Source: Gemmatimonadota bacterium
Lineage (GTDB): Bacteria > Latescibacterota > UBA2968 > UBA8231
Reading direction: 5' to 3'
Assembly: GCA_018672475.1 (NCBI GenBank)
Contig: JABHFS010000117.1
Coordinates: 1 to 44,286 of the forward strand
Length of the DNA stretch: 44,286 nt
The notes beneath the pieces were generated by a model that worked only from the letters and a program-made list of their open reading frames with translations, had not been told where the DNA came from and made no database searches. The position numbers and the translations under genes were made by a program. Below, in pieces: positions 33,628-42,909 of the stretch. How positions within the stretch are numbered: the first letter of the stretch is position 1; each line of letters opens with the position of its first letter.

Positions 33628-36230
33628 TGACTGATAAATCGCATAAACTGCACCACATAATTGGCCTAGGGATTTTCCTACTCACGCTCGGCGTCTACGT
33701 CAAGACGATGGCGCCGACGGTCTCCTTCTGGGACTGCGGCGAATTCATTGCCACCGCCTACACCATGAGCGTACCGCACCCGCCCGGCGCACCGCTCTAC
33801 GTGCTCATCGGTCGGGTCTTCACGCTTTTTCCCTTTGGCGAAGTCGCCGCCCGCATCAATTTCATGTCGGCGCTCTCTTCAGCCCTCGCCATATGGTGCG
33901 TCTACTTGACCACCGCCGCGCTCGGGCGCAGAGCCCTCGGCGGTCAGTCGCTCAAGGCCTTTGGTGATCATCGCGATATCGGCGTGATCGCCGGAGCCGC
34001 CGTCGCCGCGCTGACTCTCGCCTTTTCTTATACCCAGTGGTACAACGCCTCCGAAGCCGAGGTCTACGGCTACTCGAGCCTGTTTACCTGTCTCGGGCTG
34101 TGGCTGATCGTCTATTGGGAAGGCACCGGCCACGGTCAAGAAAACGACCGCTGGCTCTTTGCCATCGCCTATCTCTTCGGTCTCGGCGGCGGCTTGCATA
34201 TGTTATGTCTGTTGACCATCCCCTCACTATTGATCCTCGCCTGGTTTTCCGACAGCCGCCTGCAACGACTCATCGTGCAATTGCTCGGCCTCGGCATCAT
34301 CGGCTTTGTCGCCATTCTCGTTTTGGGGCCGGGCACACCCTCTAATGCCGTGATGGGCCTGGGCCTATTGGGCCTGCTCTACTATCTCTACGGCCAGGAC
34401 CGGCGACTCTTTTACCTGCTATTGGGCGTGGTCGGGCTGTTCGCCTTGGGCTATTCGACCTACGCGGCATTGTATATCCGCTCGGGGCTCAACCCGGTCA
34501 TCGACCAGAACGACCCGGAAACCTTCAAAGCCTTTATGGCTTTTATCAACCGCGAGCAATACGGCACCGACAGCATGCTCACCACCATGCTCAACGCCCG
34601 CGCCGACCGTGCCTACCAGTTTTGGGACCAGCAGATGAAGTATTTCTTCCAGCAGTTTCCCTTCCCGCTGCTGGAACACACCGTCACCTTCCGCAAGGCC
34701 ACCGGCGACATCCCCCAGCCAATTCTCATCTCGCTGATACCCTATGGCTTGGGTCTATGGGGCTTCTTCTGGCACGCACAGCACGACTGGCGCCGTTTCG
34801 CCGCCATTTTCGCGATGTTTCTGATTATGGGATTCGGTTTGTCGATGTATTTGAATATGCCGGACCCCCAGCCGAGGGAGCGCCACTATGTCTTCGGCGG
34901 GATGTATCTGGCTTTTTCGTTGTGGATCGGCCTCGGCTGGGTTGCTATCATCGAAGCAATACGAGAAAAACTCGCGCAGTTCAGCAGCTCGCTCATCGCC
35001 ATAATCGCCGTAGCCGGTCTGCTTCTGCCGGCTGGGGTCTTCGCCAAGCTCTACCATATCGAAGACCGCACCGGCGACTATGTCGCCTACGACTACGCCT
35101 ACAATATGCTCGCCGGTTGCGAGCAAGACGCCGTCATCTTCACCAATGGCGACAACGACACTTTCCCGCTGTGGTTTTTGCAGGAGGTCGAGGGCATCCG
35201 CAAAGACGTGCGCGTGGTTAACCTCAGTTTATTGAACACCGGTTGGTATATCAAACAATTGCGCGACCGCGAGCCGAAAATAGACATCCGCTTCGACGAC
35301 ACATTGATCGACTCGGTGCTAACCGACACGCAACTCGTCGACCTCTACCGCCGGCTCTGGGAGCCGAAGATTCCACCGGAATTCAAAAATATCGGGCTCG
35401 ACATCGAAGTCAAGACCCTCGAGGGCCACGATCTGCTGCGCGTCCAGGATATCATGGTCATCAAGATCCTCGGCTGGAATGAGTGGAAAAAACCCATGCA
35501 CTTCGCCATCACCATCCCCGCCAGCAATCGCGTCGGCCTCGACCCCTTTCTCTCCATGGTCGGCATGACCATGAAAGTCATGCCCCAGCGCAACGACGGG
35601 TCCGATCCCGAGGCACTCCGACACAACCTGATGCACGAATATCGCTTCCGCGGTCTCAACGACCCCGAGGTACACAAGGACGAAAACACCACCCGCCTGC
35701 TCGGCAATTACCGCGCCTGCGTATTGCAACTGGCGTTGCATTACAAAGATCAGGGGGACAGCGACGAAATGGTAAAACTGATGCGCTGGGCCGAGAAAAA
35801 TATCTATATGAGCTGGGAGGGCTATTATACCGCAGCCGACCATCTCAGCGCCGCCGGCGAACACGAAATAGCGGCCGAATACTTGCACAAATCCACCGAC
35901 GAATTCATCAATCTTTACGGTACGGACCCCGTCGCCACCTACGACAACATCGTCAGTCTCGCCGGTGTCCTGCTCAACAAACCCTACTCCGCCTTTGACC
36001 GCGCCGAGGCAATCTACCGCCAGGCCATCGTACTCGAACCCAACCGCTGGGAAGGTCATTACGAACTGGCCGCCACCTTGCAGGCCATAGGCGACATCCC
36101 CGGCGCCTTGACCGTCGTACGACAATACAAGATCCAATACGGGGAGCGCCCGGAGATGCTCGAAGCCGAGCAGATTCTCCTCAACGCCAGCGAACGCCCC
36201 GCCGCCACGGACAGCGCAGCCCTGCCGTGA
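33627..36230 (+). CDS. DUF2723 (TMEM260-like) membrane protein, GT-C fold, with C-terminal TPR-like region
   Basis: The protein has 867 residues. About 10-12 membrane helices fill residues ~8-490. D36 and E39 lie in SFWDCGEFIATAY, and VPHPPGAPLYVLIGRV follows: the family hallmark, corresponding to the acidic catalytic loop of GT-C enzymes. Human TMEM260 is a protein O-mannosyltransferase, so this protein may move a sugar from a lipid carrier to exported protein. FTNGDNDTFP begins the soluble part, and residues ~690-860 contain helical repeats (TPR-like: EHEIAAEYLHKSTDEF, RAEAIYRQAIVLEPNRWEGH). It overlaps the GT2 gene by 4 bases (GTGA), so the two are co-translated. Confidence 0.9.
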   Translation: MTDKSHKLHHIIGLGIFLLTLGVYVKTMAPTVSFWDCGEFIATAYTMSVPHPPGAPLYVLIGRVFTLFPFGEVAARINFMSALSSALAIWCVYLTTAALGRRALGGQSLKAFGDHRDIGVIAGAAVAALTLAFSYTQWYNASEAEVYGYSSLFTCLGLWLIVYWEGTGHGQENDRWLFAIAYLFGLGGGLHMLCLLTIPSLLILAWFSDSRLQRLIVQLLGLGIIGFVAILVLGPGTPSNAVMGLGLLGLLYYLYGQDRRLFYLLLGVVGLFALGYSTYAALYIRSGLNPVIDQNDPETFKAFMAFINREQYGTDSMLTTMLNARADRAYQFWDQQMKYFFQQFPFPLLEHTVTFRKATGDIPQPILISLIPYGLGLWGFFWHAQHDWRRFAAIFAMFLIMGFGLSMYLNMPDPQPRERHYVFGGMYLAFSLWIGLGWVAIIEAIREKLAQFSSSLIAIIAVAGLLLPAGVFAKLYHIEDRTGDYVAYDYAYNMLAGCEQDAVIFTNGDNDTFPLWFLQEVEGIRKDVRVVNLSLLNTGWYIKQLRDREPKIDIRFDDTLIDSVLTDTQLVDLYRRLWEPKIPPEFKNIGLDIEVKTLEGHDLLRVQDIMVIKILGWNEWKKPMHFAITIPASNRVGLDPFLSMVGMTMKVMPQRNDGSDPEALRHNLMHEYRFRGLNDPEVHKDENTTRLLGNYRACVLQLALHYKDQGDSDEMVKLMRWAEKNIYMSWEGYYTAADHLSAAGEHEIAAEYLHKSTDEFINLYGTDPVATYDNIVSLAGVLLNKPYSAFDRAEAIYRQAIVLEPNRWEGHYELAATLQAIGDIPGALTVVRQYKIQYGERPEMLEAEQILLNASERPAATDSAALP

Positions 36231-37264
36231 GCGAGTCCGTCACCATCATCATACCGCACTATCGCGCAGAAGTCCTCTACGACTGTCTGGCCTCGCTTTA
36301 CGAACATAGCGACCACCCGATCCGGGTATTGGTCATCGACGACGGCGAGAATGCGCCCAGCCTACAAAGGGCCCAGGCGGCCTTTCCGCAAATCGAGATT
36401 CTGCGCAATAAAAGCAACCTCGGTTTCACCGGCTCCTGCAACCGCGGCCTCGACGCTACCCGGACCCGCTACGCCATCCTGCTCAACGACGACACCCGCG
36501 TCGAACCGAATTGGTTAGGCCCCTTGGTCGCGATGGCCGAGAGCGACCCCCGAATCGCCGCATGCCAACCCAAACTACGGTCGGCCACCGAGCCCGATTT
36601 ATTTGATTACGGCGGTGGCGCCGGTGGCTATATCGACGCCCTCGGTTATACCTTTTGCCGCGGTCGTCTCTTTGATAGCCGCGAGCGCGATGACGGTCAG
36701 TACGACGCGTCTGTCCCCCTATTTTGGGCCTGTGGCTCAGCACTGTTCCTCCGCGTCGCTGCCGCCCGCGAGGTCGGCTTTCTCGACCTCGATTTCTTTA
36801 TGCATTTTGAAGAGGTCGATCTCTGTTGGCGCTTACAATTGGCCGATTACCAAATCCGCGCCGTGCCGCAGTCGGTGATTTTCCACCACTCCGGTTTCTC
36901 GCTACCGCCGACCTCCTATCGAAAAAACTACCTCAACCACCGCAATAATATAGTTATGCTTTGTAAAAACCAGCCGCTGAGCCGACTGCTCTGGTTGCTC
37001 CCCTTACGCCTAAGCCTTGAATGCTTCGCCACAATCAATTATCTCCGCCAGGGCCAGTGGTCGAGCGCGCTCGCCCCCTGTACCGCCTGGCTCTGGTGTC
37101 TGACACACCCGCACAATATCTACCGACGACGACGACAGAGCCAAACCACCCGTCGCGTTGCCACCGCGCGCGACGGGGTCTATGCCGGCAGCGTCCTTTA
37201 CCAGTATTTCGCCCGCGGCGTCAAACGGGCCTCCGCGCTCTTGCCCGAAAGCCGCGCCCTATGA
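36227..37264 (+). CDS. Family 2 glycosyltransferase
   Basis: The protein has 345 residues, starting at GTG that overlaps the previous stop. It has the GT-A fold of rhamnosyl/mannosyl-type transferases: VTIIIPHYRAEVLYDCLASL, IDDG (37-40), NLGFTGSCNRGL, the metal-binding LNDDT (86-90), and a later FFMHFEEVDLCWRL with the catalytic-base region ED. The C-terminus carries a hydrophobic or amphipathic stretch (LLWLLPLRLSLECFATINY) which may attach it to the membrane. It likely adds sugars to a lipid- or protein-linked glycan built with the flanking GT-C and flippase-like proteins. Its stop overlaps the next start (ATGA). Confidence 0.93.
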   Translation: MSESVTIIIPHYRAEVLYDCLASLYEHSDHPIRVLVIDDGENAPSLQRAQAAFPQIEILRNKSNLGFTGSCNRGLDATRTRYAILLNDDTRVEPNWLGPLVAMAESDPRIAACQPKLRSATEPDLFDYGGGAGGYIDALGYTFCRGRLFDSRERDDGQYDASVPLFWACGSALFLRVAAAREVGFLDLDFFMHFEEVDLCWRLQLADYQIRAVPQSVIFHHSGFSLPPTSYRKNYLNHRNNIVMLCKNQPLSRLLWLLPLRLSLECFATINYLRQGQWSSALAPCTAWLWCLTHPHNIYRRRRQSQTTRRVATARDGVYAGSVLYQYFARGVKRASALLPESRAL

Positions 37265-38220
37265 AGCGCCTGCTGACTACCGGCGCCAAACTCTGCGTCA
37301 GCATCGGACTGATCGGCTACCTCGCCTCGCAACTCGCTCTGGGCGACTTAGCCGAAATCTTCGCCAGCATGCGTCCCAGCCTCTTCGTCGGCGCAGTGCT
37401 GTTCTTCGTGCTCAGCAACGGCCTCGGCACAGTGCAATGGTTTTTGCTGCTGCGCGCGCAAGATCTGCCGGTCTCCTTCCGCCAGGCCCTGATCTTCTAC
37501 TTCGTCGGGGTCTTCTTCAACAACGTGTTATTGGGCAATATCGGCGGCGACGCGATGCGTATCCTCGATATACGCCGCCTCACCGGCAAAGCCACCGGCG
37601 GCGTCGCCGCGACCTTTATGGACCGCTTCATCGGTCTGTTTTCCACCTGTTCGCTGGCTTTGGTCGCCTATCCGCTCATCGCCACGGGCGAACGCGCCTG
37701 GCTGGTCTCGGTCCTGTTGCCGGTGTTTATAGGGCTGATCGTGCTGCTAGCCATGGGGCTAAGTCAACGCATCGGCGGGTTCATCGAGACCCTTATCGTG
37801 CGCTTCCTGCCCGAGAAAATCGGCGAGATCGTTGGTAAATTGCGCCGGAGTATCGTCGTCTACCGCCACCGTATCGGGCTGCTCTTCATAGTCTGGATCA
37901 TCTCCGTCGGCGTGCAGTCTAGTCGCATTCTCGTCTACTGGATGGCCGGTCTGGCCCTCGGGATGGACCCGGGCTTGCTCTACTTCATCTGTTTCCAACC
38001 CGTCGCCGCCGTGTTCGCCGCCCTGCCCATCTCGGTCGGTGGCCTGGGCGTGCGCGAAGGGGTCCTAGTCGGCCTCTTCGCGAGCGTCGGCGTCGGCCAG
38101 GAACTCTCCACGGCCATGTCGCTATTGGGTTATATCGCCGGCATCCTCGCCAGCTTGCTCGGCGGCATCGCCTTCGTGGTCCGCCGCAGCCAAGCGGCGC
38201 AAGAAAGCGCAGAGACTTGA
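37261..38220 (+). CDS. Lysylphosphatidylglycerol synthase TM-region family protein (UPF0104/AglD-like)
   Basis: The protein has 319 residues. ATG 37261 in the ATGA overlap is chosen over the longer frame from 37021, which runs through the GT2 gene. It has about eight membrane helices (CVSIGLIGYLASQLALGDLA, LFVGAVLFFVLSNGLGTVQW, SVLLPVFIGLIVLLAMGL, PVAAVFAALPISVGGLGVRE). NNVLLGNIGGDAMRILDIRR, the central motif of the family, is present; the PISVGGLGVREG motif is the other hallmark. Family members without the synthase domain are thought to move lipids or to help glycolipid transfer. Context with GT2 and GT-C genes supports a flippase-like or glycolipid role. Confidence 0.92.
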   Translation: MKRLLTTGAKLCVSIGLIGYLASQLALGDLAEIFASMRPSLFVGAVLFFVLSNGLGTVQWFLLLRAQDLPVSFRQALIFYFVGVFFNNVLLGNIGGDAMRILDIRRLTGKATGGVAATFMDRFIGLFSTCSLALVAYPLIATGERAWLVSVLLPVFIGLIVLLAMGLSQRIGGFIETLIVRFLPEKIGEIVGKLRRSIVVYRHRIGLLFIVWIISVGVQSSRILVYWMAGLALGMDPGLLYFICFQPVAAVFAALPISVGGLGVREGVLVGLFASVGVGQELSTAMSLLGYIAGILASLLGGIAFVVRRSQAAQESAET

Positions 38221-39377
38221 GTCGCGTACAACTCGGCTGCGAACGCCTGTTCGCGGCCGAAGCCGATAGGATCCGCGGCCGGCGCGTTGGCCTGATCACC
38301 AACCATTCCGGAGTCGACGCGCTCTTGCAAGCCACCGCCGACAAGTTGCACCGCAGCGATCTCTGCGAGCTGGTCGCCCTCTACGGCCCCGAACACGGCA
38401 TCCGCGGCGCGGCGCAGGATGGCGAGCCTATCGCCGACCTCGCCGACCCCCATACCGGCGTACCCGCCTACAGTCTCTACGGACAGACTCGCGAACCCGA
38501 TCCCGCGATGCTCGCAGGTATCGACCTGATGCTCTTCGACATACAGGACGTCGGCGCGCGTTTCTACACGTATCTCTACACTATGAGCCTAAGCATGGCC
38601 GCTTGCGCCAAAGCCGGCATACCCTTCCTCGTGCTCGACCGCCCCAACCCCATCGGCGGCGTGGAAATCGCGGGCAATCTGCTCGACCCGGACTTCGCCT
38701 CCTTCGTCGGGCTTTACCCGATTCCGGTGCGCTACGGCCTGACCATCGGCGAAACCGCCCAGCTCTTCAACGAGGAATACGCGCTCGGTGCCGAATTGCA
38801 CGTCGTCGCCATGCAAGGCTGGCAGCGCTCGGCCTACTGGGAAGATACCGGCTTACCCTGGGTCCCACCCTCCCCCAATATGCCCAGCCCCGAAACCGCG
38901 GTAGTCTACCCTGGGACCTGTTTTTTCGAAGGCACCAATATCTCCGAAGGCCGCGGCACTACTAAACCCTTCGAACAATTCGGCGCCCCTTTTATCGACG
39001 GTTCCCAACTCGCCAAAACACTCAACGGCCTAAACCTACCCGGCGTTGGTTTCCGCCCCGTCTTCTTTCAGCCTACCACGGGCAAATACGCCGACGAAAT
39101 TTGCCAAGGCGTGCAGGTCCACGTGCTCAACCGCACGGTCTTCGACCCCCTGTGCACAGGTCTCGAGGCCCTAGCCACGGTGCGCCGGCTCTATCCCGAG
39201 GCCTTCTCCTGGCGCATACCACAAGGCGGCATCCACAACTTCGACCGCCTCGCCGGCACCGACCTGATCCGCAACGCCCTAGACCGCGACCTACCCGTCG
39301 CCGAGTTGCTATCCTCCTGGGCCGACGAACTGCAATCCTTTGCCGAGATCCGCCACCGCTACCTCGCCTATGCTTGA
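38217..39377 (+). CDS. namZ: DUF1343 family, NamZ-like exo-beta-N-acetylmuramidase
   Basis: The protein has 386 residues, starting at TTG 38217 that overlaps the previous stop (TTGA). DUF1343/NamZ landmarks are LITNHSGVD, E59-H60 in ALYGPEHGIRG, FDIQDVGARFYTYLYTM, VLDRPNPIGG, PSPNMPS and GTNISEGRGTTKPFEQFGAP. NamZ (GH171) releases terminal N-acetylmuramic acid from muropeptides or glycan ends. No signal peptide or lipobox is visible, so it appears cytoplasmic, unlike many relatives; an upstream start is excluded by the overlap. It is the last gene of the coupled operon and may recycle wall sugar. Confidence 0.93.
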   Translation: MSRVQLGCERLFAAEADRIRGRRVGLITNHSGVDALLQATADKLHRSDLCELVALYGPEHGIRGAAQDGEPIADLADPHTGVPAYSLYGQTREPDPAMLAGIDLMLFDIQDVGARFYTYLYTMSLSMAACAKAGIPFLVLDRPNPIGGVEIAGNLLDPDFASFVGLYPIPVRYGLTIGETAQLFNEEYALGAELHVVAMQGWQRSAYWEDTGLPWVPPSPNMPSPETAVVYPGTCFFEGTNISEGRGTTKPFEQFGAPFIDGSQLAKTLNGLNLPGVGFRPVFFQPTTGKYADEICQGVQVHVLNRTVFDPLCTGLEALATVRRLYPEAFSWRIPQGGIHNFDRLAGTDLIRNALDRDLPVAELLSSWADELQSFAEIRHRYLAYA

Positions 39378-39449
39378 GTGGGGTTGTTTCGCGCTCTAAT
39401 CTTTGTTATATCCATTGATATACTCCCTCTACGCCCGATCGCCTATTAT

Positions 39450-40097
39450 ATGCCCGCTCCCCTAGAAACCGGCACACTCCTAGTTGCGAGCCCCGACCTT
39501 TCGGAGGACCCCAACTTTAACCGCACCGTCGTCTTCGTCACCCACTACAGCGAAGAGAGCGGAACAATCGGCTTGGTCCTCAACCGCCCCCTAGGCGAGC
39601 AGGTCAAACTCTACTCGGCGGATGAGCTACAGCGTCTGATCGACGCGGTACCGAACACTACGGGCACAGATCCATCCGAGACCGAAGAACCGCCGCCGGA
39701 AGAGATTAAAAGTTCTGCATTAGGCCGCATGTTCTACCAAGGCGGACCGGTACACCAGAACACGCTATTCTTTCTGCACCGGCTCGACGGTATAATCAAA
39801 GGGGGCATCGAGATCATCGACGGCCTCTATCTCGGCGGCGACCTCGACACCCTGGGCGCCGAAGCCGAAGCCGCCAAAGCCGATCAGCCGCTGTTGCGTT
39901 TTTATTTGGGCTGTGCCGGCTGGGACAATGGCCAGCTCGAATCGGAGATCGGCTGCGGGGCCTGGATTCTGGCCCCGAGCGATCCCGACCTAATTTTCGC
40001 CAACACACCCGAAGCGACCTGGCGCGAGACCCTCTACGCCCTCGGTGGCAAATACCGCCCGATCTCCGTACTCCCCGAAGACCCGGCCGTAAACTAA
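39450..40097 (+). CDS. YqgE/AlgH family protein (UPF0301)
   Basis: The protein has 215 residues from ATG 39450 (PLETGTLLVASPDLSEDPNF); the extra upstream frame to 39378 adds an unconserved hydrophobic run. Family motifs are FNRTVVFVTHY, GLVLNRPLGE, YQGGPVHQNTLFFLHR, LGCAGWDNGQLESEI and GAWILAPSDPD. A 30-residue acidic insert (DPSETEEPPPEE) lies mid-protein. It is a cytoplasmic protein of unknown biochemical role, linked with regulation or signalling in some bacteria. No ribosome-binding site is seen. It is 72 bases after the NamZ-like gene and ends convergently with a PhyH gene. Confidence 0.93.
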   Translation: MPAPLETGTLLVASPDLSEDPNFNRTVVFVTHYSEESGTIGLVLNRPLGEQVKLYSADELQRLIDAVPNTTGTDPSETEEPPPEEIKSSALGRMFYQGGPVHQNTLFFLHRLDGIIKGGIEIIDGLYLGGDLDTLGAEAEAAKADQPLLRFYLGCAGWDNGQLESEIGCGAWILAPSDPDLIFANTPEATWRETLYALGGKYRPISVLPEDPAVN

Positions 40098-40126
40098 AAA
40101 ACGGGGCAGCCGTACAGCCGCCCCGT
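40095..40126 (-). terminator. Intrinsic terminator of the minus-strand PhyH gene
   Basis: On the minus strand acggggc (40120-40126) pairs with gccccgt (40101-40107), with a 12-base loop, followed by a run of six T (40095-40100). It lies 24 bases after the stop of the PhyH gene. On the plus strand there is no T-run, so it is directional. Confidence 0.85.
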
Positions 40127-40149
40127 CACATTATAATATTCCCTACCGT

Positions 40150-41133
40150 TCAACAGACCATACCGCGTTTGGCGCGGATCCCGTGCGCCGGCGGATCCCC
40201 CCCGATCCAGCGCTCGTCCACGGCTTCGCGTGCCAACTGATAACGCGAGTCCGAAGAGAGACGGATCCGGTCGGTCTGGTTATCCGAGCTGGCGTGCAGA
40301 AGATACATGCAGAAGACCAACAAGTCGCCCATCTTGTATTCGGACGTCAACCACCGCCCCCGCAGTTCCTCGCGCACCGCGATCGCGTCATTCGAATAGG
40401 CTCCCGAAGAATTCCAACGAATCTTGCCAAGCTCCTCCCCGGTCAGTTCGCGCTGCTCCATCCTCGCCGTCTCGACGATATCCCGTGCCTCAGAGCTGTC
40501 ATTCTCGCAAAACATATCGACATCCGTCTGCCCGTAGCCGCCTTTCAGCTCCCCGTTCTTATGCGAGTCCTCCAAGACCATCAGCCCGCCCATTTCATAG
40601 GGCACATCGCCGAACGGCGTCCACGAGGTATAAAGTTCCTTGGTCCCCCGCCCCATATAGACGATATCGCAGTGCGGCGTCGTCGCGGTATTCGTGCCCG
40701 GTTGTTTGGCGCGAAACCAAGTATAATCGTAATGGCGCACCTCACCGCCGAAAAAAAACTGATAGAAGGCCATCATCGACCCATCGTAAAGTACCTTGTG
40801 CAACGACGCGTTGTCCTTCGCCAACACCGGCATAAACGGCCCCGTCGCCGCCGCATTGATGTTCTCCCCCGTGGCGATCACCCCCTCCAGCGCCGGATAA
40901 TCCGGGTCCAACACCCCGGCCTTGGCCAAACGATCGCACAACTCCACCCGCGCCGCCACCACCTCGTCGCGATCCAGATACCCCGGCAAAAACACATACC
41001 CGTGCTCGCGCATCCGCCGCCAAAGCTCGTCGCGATCACCGACCGCGTCATCCGACCGCCTGAGCAGGCCGACCTGATCCATATCGACAGGGTTGCCGCT
41101 ATATGTAAGTTGAGGTATAGATTCCGTAGTCAT
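40150..41133 (-). CDS. Phytanoyl-CoA dioxygenase (PhyH) family protein
   Basis: The protein has 327 residues, the largest PhyH here. Iron ligands are H154-C-D156 (TTPHCDIVYMGRG) and H280 (YLLHASSDN), with R289 or R291 (TDRIRLSSDSRY). There is a long insertion after the GGLMVLEDSHKNGELKGGYG strand (residues ~200-260, rich in acidic residues). The N-terminus (LWRRMREHGYVFLPGYLDRD) is typical. AAAGGATGG stands before ATG 41133. It is a single-gene transcription unit with a clear terminator. A different branch from the copies at 13-19 kb is likely from its length and motif context. Substrate unknown. Confidence 0.92.
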   Translation of the reverse strand: MTTESIPQLTYSGNPVDMDQVGLLRRSDDAVGDRDELWRRMREHGYVFLPGYLDRDEVVAARVELCDRLAKAGVLDPDYPALEGVIATGENINAAATGPFMPVLAKDNASLHKVLYDGSMMAFYQFFFGGEVRHYDYTWFRAKQPGTNTATTPHCDIVYMGRGTKELYTSWTPFGDVPYEMGGLMVLEDSHKNGELKGGYGQTDVDMFCENDSSEARDIVETARMEQRELTGEELGKIRWNSSGAYSNDAIAVREELRGRWLTSEYKMGDLLVFCMYLLHASSDNQTDRIRLSSDSRYQLAREAVDERWIGGDPPAHGIRAKRGMVC

Positions 41134-41298
41134 ACACCATCCTTTCCTGCTGCAAAATTACTTCCCTCCCTTATTACAGGCAAGCGACTTGCCACCCGCA
41201 TCACCGATTGACCCAGAACACCCCGACCATTAACTTTAAAACCGTCCCCATCCCGTCTTCCCCCAAGACACCCATTCGCTTCACCCAACGCGAGTTAT

Positions 41299-42426
41299 AT
41301 GCCCATTCGCCCGTTTTTCGTCGCCGTCCTACTGTTATCGAGTGCCCTGCACGCCGCCGATTTCGACCCCGGCGAGGATCCGCCCTATGCCGCCGCTATC
41401 CTAGTCGAAGCCGAAAGCGGCACCGTGCTCTTCGCCCATAACCCCGATTTGCAGCGTTCACCGGCCAGCACCCAGAAGCTGATGCTCGAACTGGTGGTCA
41501 TGGACCTGATCAAAGCCGGTAAATTCTCACTGCAAGACCAAATCCACGTCTCGCGTCGCGCCGCCACCACCGGCGGCTCCCAGGTCTTTCTGGCCCAGGG
41601 CGAAATCTTTCCGCTGACGGAATTGATGGAAGCCATCGTCATCCCTTCCGCCAACGACGCCTGTGTCGCTGTCGCCGAGCATCTCGGCGGCTCCGTCGAA
41701 GGTTTTGTCGGTCTTATGAACGGCCGCGCACAGGATCTCGGATTGCAACATACGTACTCCGTCAATGTGCACGGCCTCGACGACACTCCGCAGGATAACC
41801 GCAACCTCACTACCGCGCGCGACCTCTCCACGATCGGGCGCGCGCTGTTGACTTACCCCAAGGTTCTGGAATGGTCTTCGATCCGCTACAAGCCCTTCCG
41901 CAACGGTGAATTCATGCTTTATACCACCAACAAACTCCTAGGCCGTTTCCAAGGGCTCGACGGACTAAAGACCGGTTATACGCAACGCGCCGGCTCTTGC
42001 TTGGTCGCCACCGCCAAACGCCATGAGATGCGCCTGGTCTCGGTCATACTCGGCGCACGCGGGGAAAAGATTCGCGACCAGGAGACCCGCCGCCTACTCA
42101 GTTGGGGGTTTAATACATTCTCAAAAGTGCCTATCGTCAAGAACGGCGAGCTAATGGGCAAAGTCGCCGTCGACTGGGGCTTCGAGCCCGATGTCCGCGT
42201 TCACACCAAGGACACGATCTTCGCCGTGCTCAGCCCCGAGCAGGAGAAAAAGCTGCAGCGCCAAGTCGAGATGCCCAGCGAATTACCCGCGCCCATCGAA
42301 GGCGGTGCCGAGTTGGGCAAGCTCAAGATCTCACTCGGCGACAGCCTGCTGGCCGAGGTGCCCATCGTCGCCGAAAAAAGTGTCGAGCGCATGGGGCTAT
42401 GGGACAAACTGATGACCTATTTCTAA
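41299..42426 (+). CDS. dacA: D-alanyl-D-alanine carboxypeptidase (PBP5/6 type)
   Basis: The protein has 375 residues. A signal peptide is present (RPFFVAVLLLSSALHAAD). Penicillin-binding motifs are S57-T-Q-K60 (SPASTQKLM), S117-A-N119 (IPSANDACV) and K224-T-G226 (DGLKTGYTQRAGSC). The C-terminal domain (~270-360) is the beta-rich PBP5_C-like part (MGKVAVDWGFEPDVRVHTKD). The enzyme trims the terminal D-alanine of peptidoglycan stem peptides outside the inner membrane. The end KLMTYF is a short helix that may hold it to the membrane. There is no obvious ribosome-binding site and no clear operon partner; it converges on rlmH. Confidence 0.93.
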   Translation: MPIRPFFVAVLLLSSALHAADFDPGEDPPYAAAILVEAESGTVLFAHNPDLQRSPASTQKLMLELVVMDLIKAGKFSLQDQIHVSRRAATTGGSQVFLAQGEIFPLTELMEAIVIPSANDACVAVAEHLGGSVEGFVGLMNGRAQDLGLQHTYSVNVHGLDDTPQDNRNLTTARDLSTIGRALLTYPKVLEWSSIRYKPFRNGEFMLYTTNKLLGRFQGLDGLKTGYTQRAGSCLVATAKRHEMRLVSVILGARGEKIRDQETRRLLSWGFNTFSKVPIVKNGELMGKVAVDWGFEPDVRVHTKDTIFAVLSPEQEKKLQRQVEMPSELPAPIEGGAELGKLKISLGDSLLAEVPIVAEKSVERMGLWDKLMTYF

Positions 42427-42472
42427 CGACGAAAAAAACGACTGCCCACCCAGGACTTTGCAGATTGTAGAC

Positions 42473-42904
42473 CTACTTGTGGTAGCGGCCTCCGGCCAAA
42501 ATATCAAAAGACCGGTAAAGCGCCTCCAATAAGAGCAGTCTGACCAGTTGATGCGAAAAGGTCAGCGACGACAGCGACCACCGTTCTTGCACTTGCCGTT
42601 CCACCCCCTGCGGCATGCCCTCCGCCGCGCCGATAACCAATACCAGATGCGAGCGCCCCTGGTTCATTAGTTGCTGCAAATGCCCGGCCAGTTTTTCCGA
42701 AGTAAACTGCTTGCCCCCGATATACAATCCGATGACATAAGCCCCCCGCAACAACCGGTCCGGCACGCCATCCGCGTCCTTCCATTTGCCGATCGCGTGC
42801 CGTTCGACGTTCGCGTGCCGGGAAAGCCGTTTTAGATATTCCCCCTCCGCCCCTTGTAACTCTGCGTTGCGATTCTTCTGGTAACTGACAATACTGATCT
42901 TCAT
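42473..42904 (-). CDS. rlmH: 23S rRNA pseudouridine-1915 N3-methyltransferase RlmH
   Basis: The protein has 143 residues (usual 155-160). Signature segments are KISIVSYQ, the SAM-binding HLVLVIGAAEGMPQGV (usually VIGGAEG), LSSLTFSHQLVRLLLLEALY and the C-terminal end YHK. It methylates position N3 of pseudouridine 1915 in helix 69 of 23S rRNA. Start at 42904 lies 5 bases after the stop of the Gfo/Idh/MocA gene, so they are one transcript, although functionally unrelated. The 42905-42909 gap has no ribosome-binding site of its own, so translation is probably coupled. The second G of GGAEG is changed to A, a mild variant. Confidence 0.95.
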   Translation of the reverse strand: MKISIVSYQKNRNAELQGAEGEYLKRLSRHANVERHAIGKWKDADGVPDRLLRGAYVIGLYIGGKQFTSEKLAGHLQQLMNQGRSHLVLVIGAAEGMPQGVERQVQERWSLSSLTFSHQLVRLLLLEALYRSFDILAGGRYHK

Positions 42905-42909
42905 TGACG

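Noticed and set aside
35319..36137. Minus-strand open frame of 272 residues inside the DUF2723 gene
   Set aside because: It is antisense to the TPR-like tail and shows no motif; treated as a shadow.
37021..37260. Extended N-terminus of the LPG-synthase-type protein
   Set aside because: It runs through the GT2 gene in another frame and is Arg/Pro-rich; ATG 37261 in the ATGA overlap is the natural start.
40183..41211. Forward open frame of 342 residues opposite the last PhyH gene
   Set aside because: The PhyH gene has metal ligands, a ribosome-binding site and a terminator; the forward frame has none.
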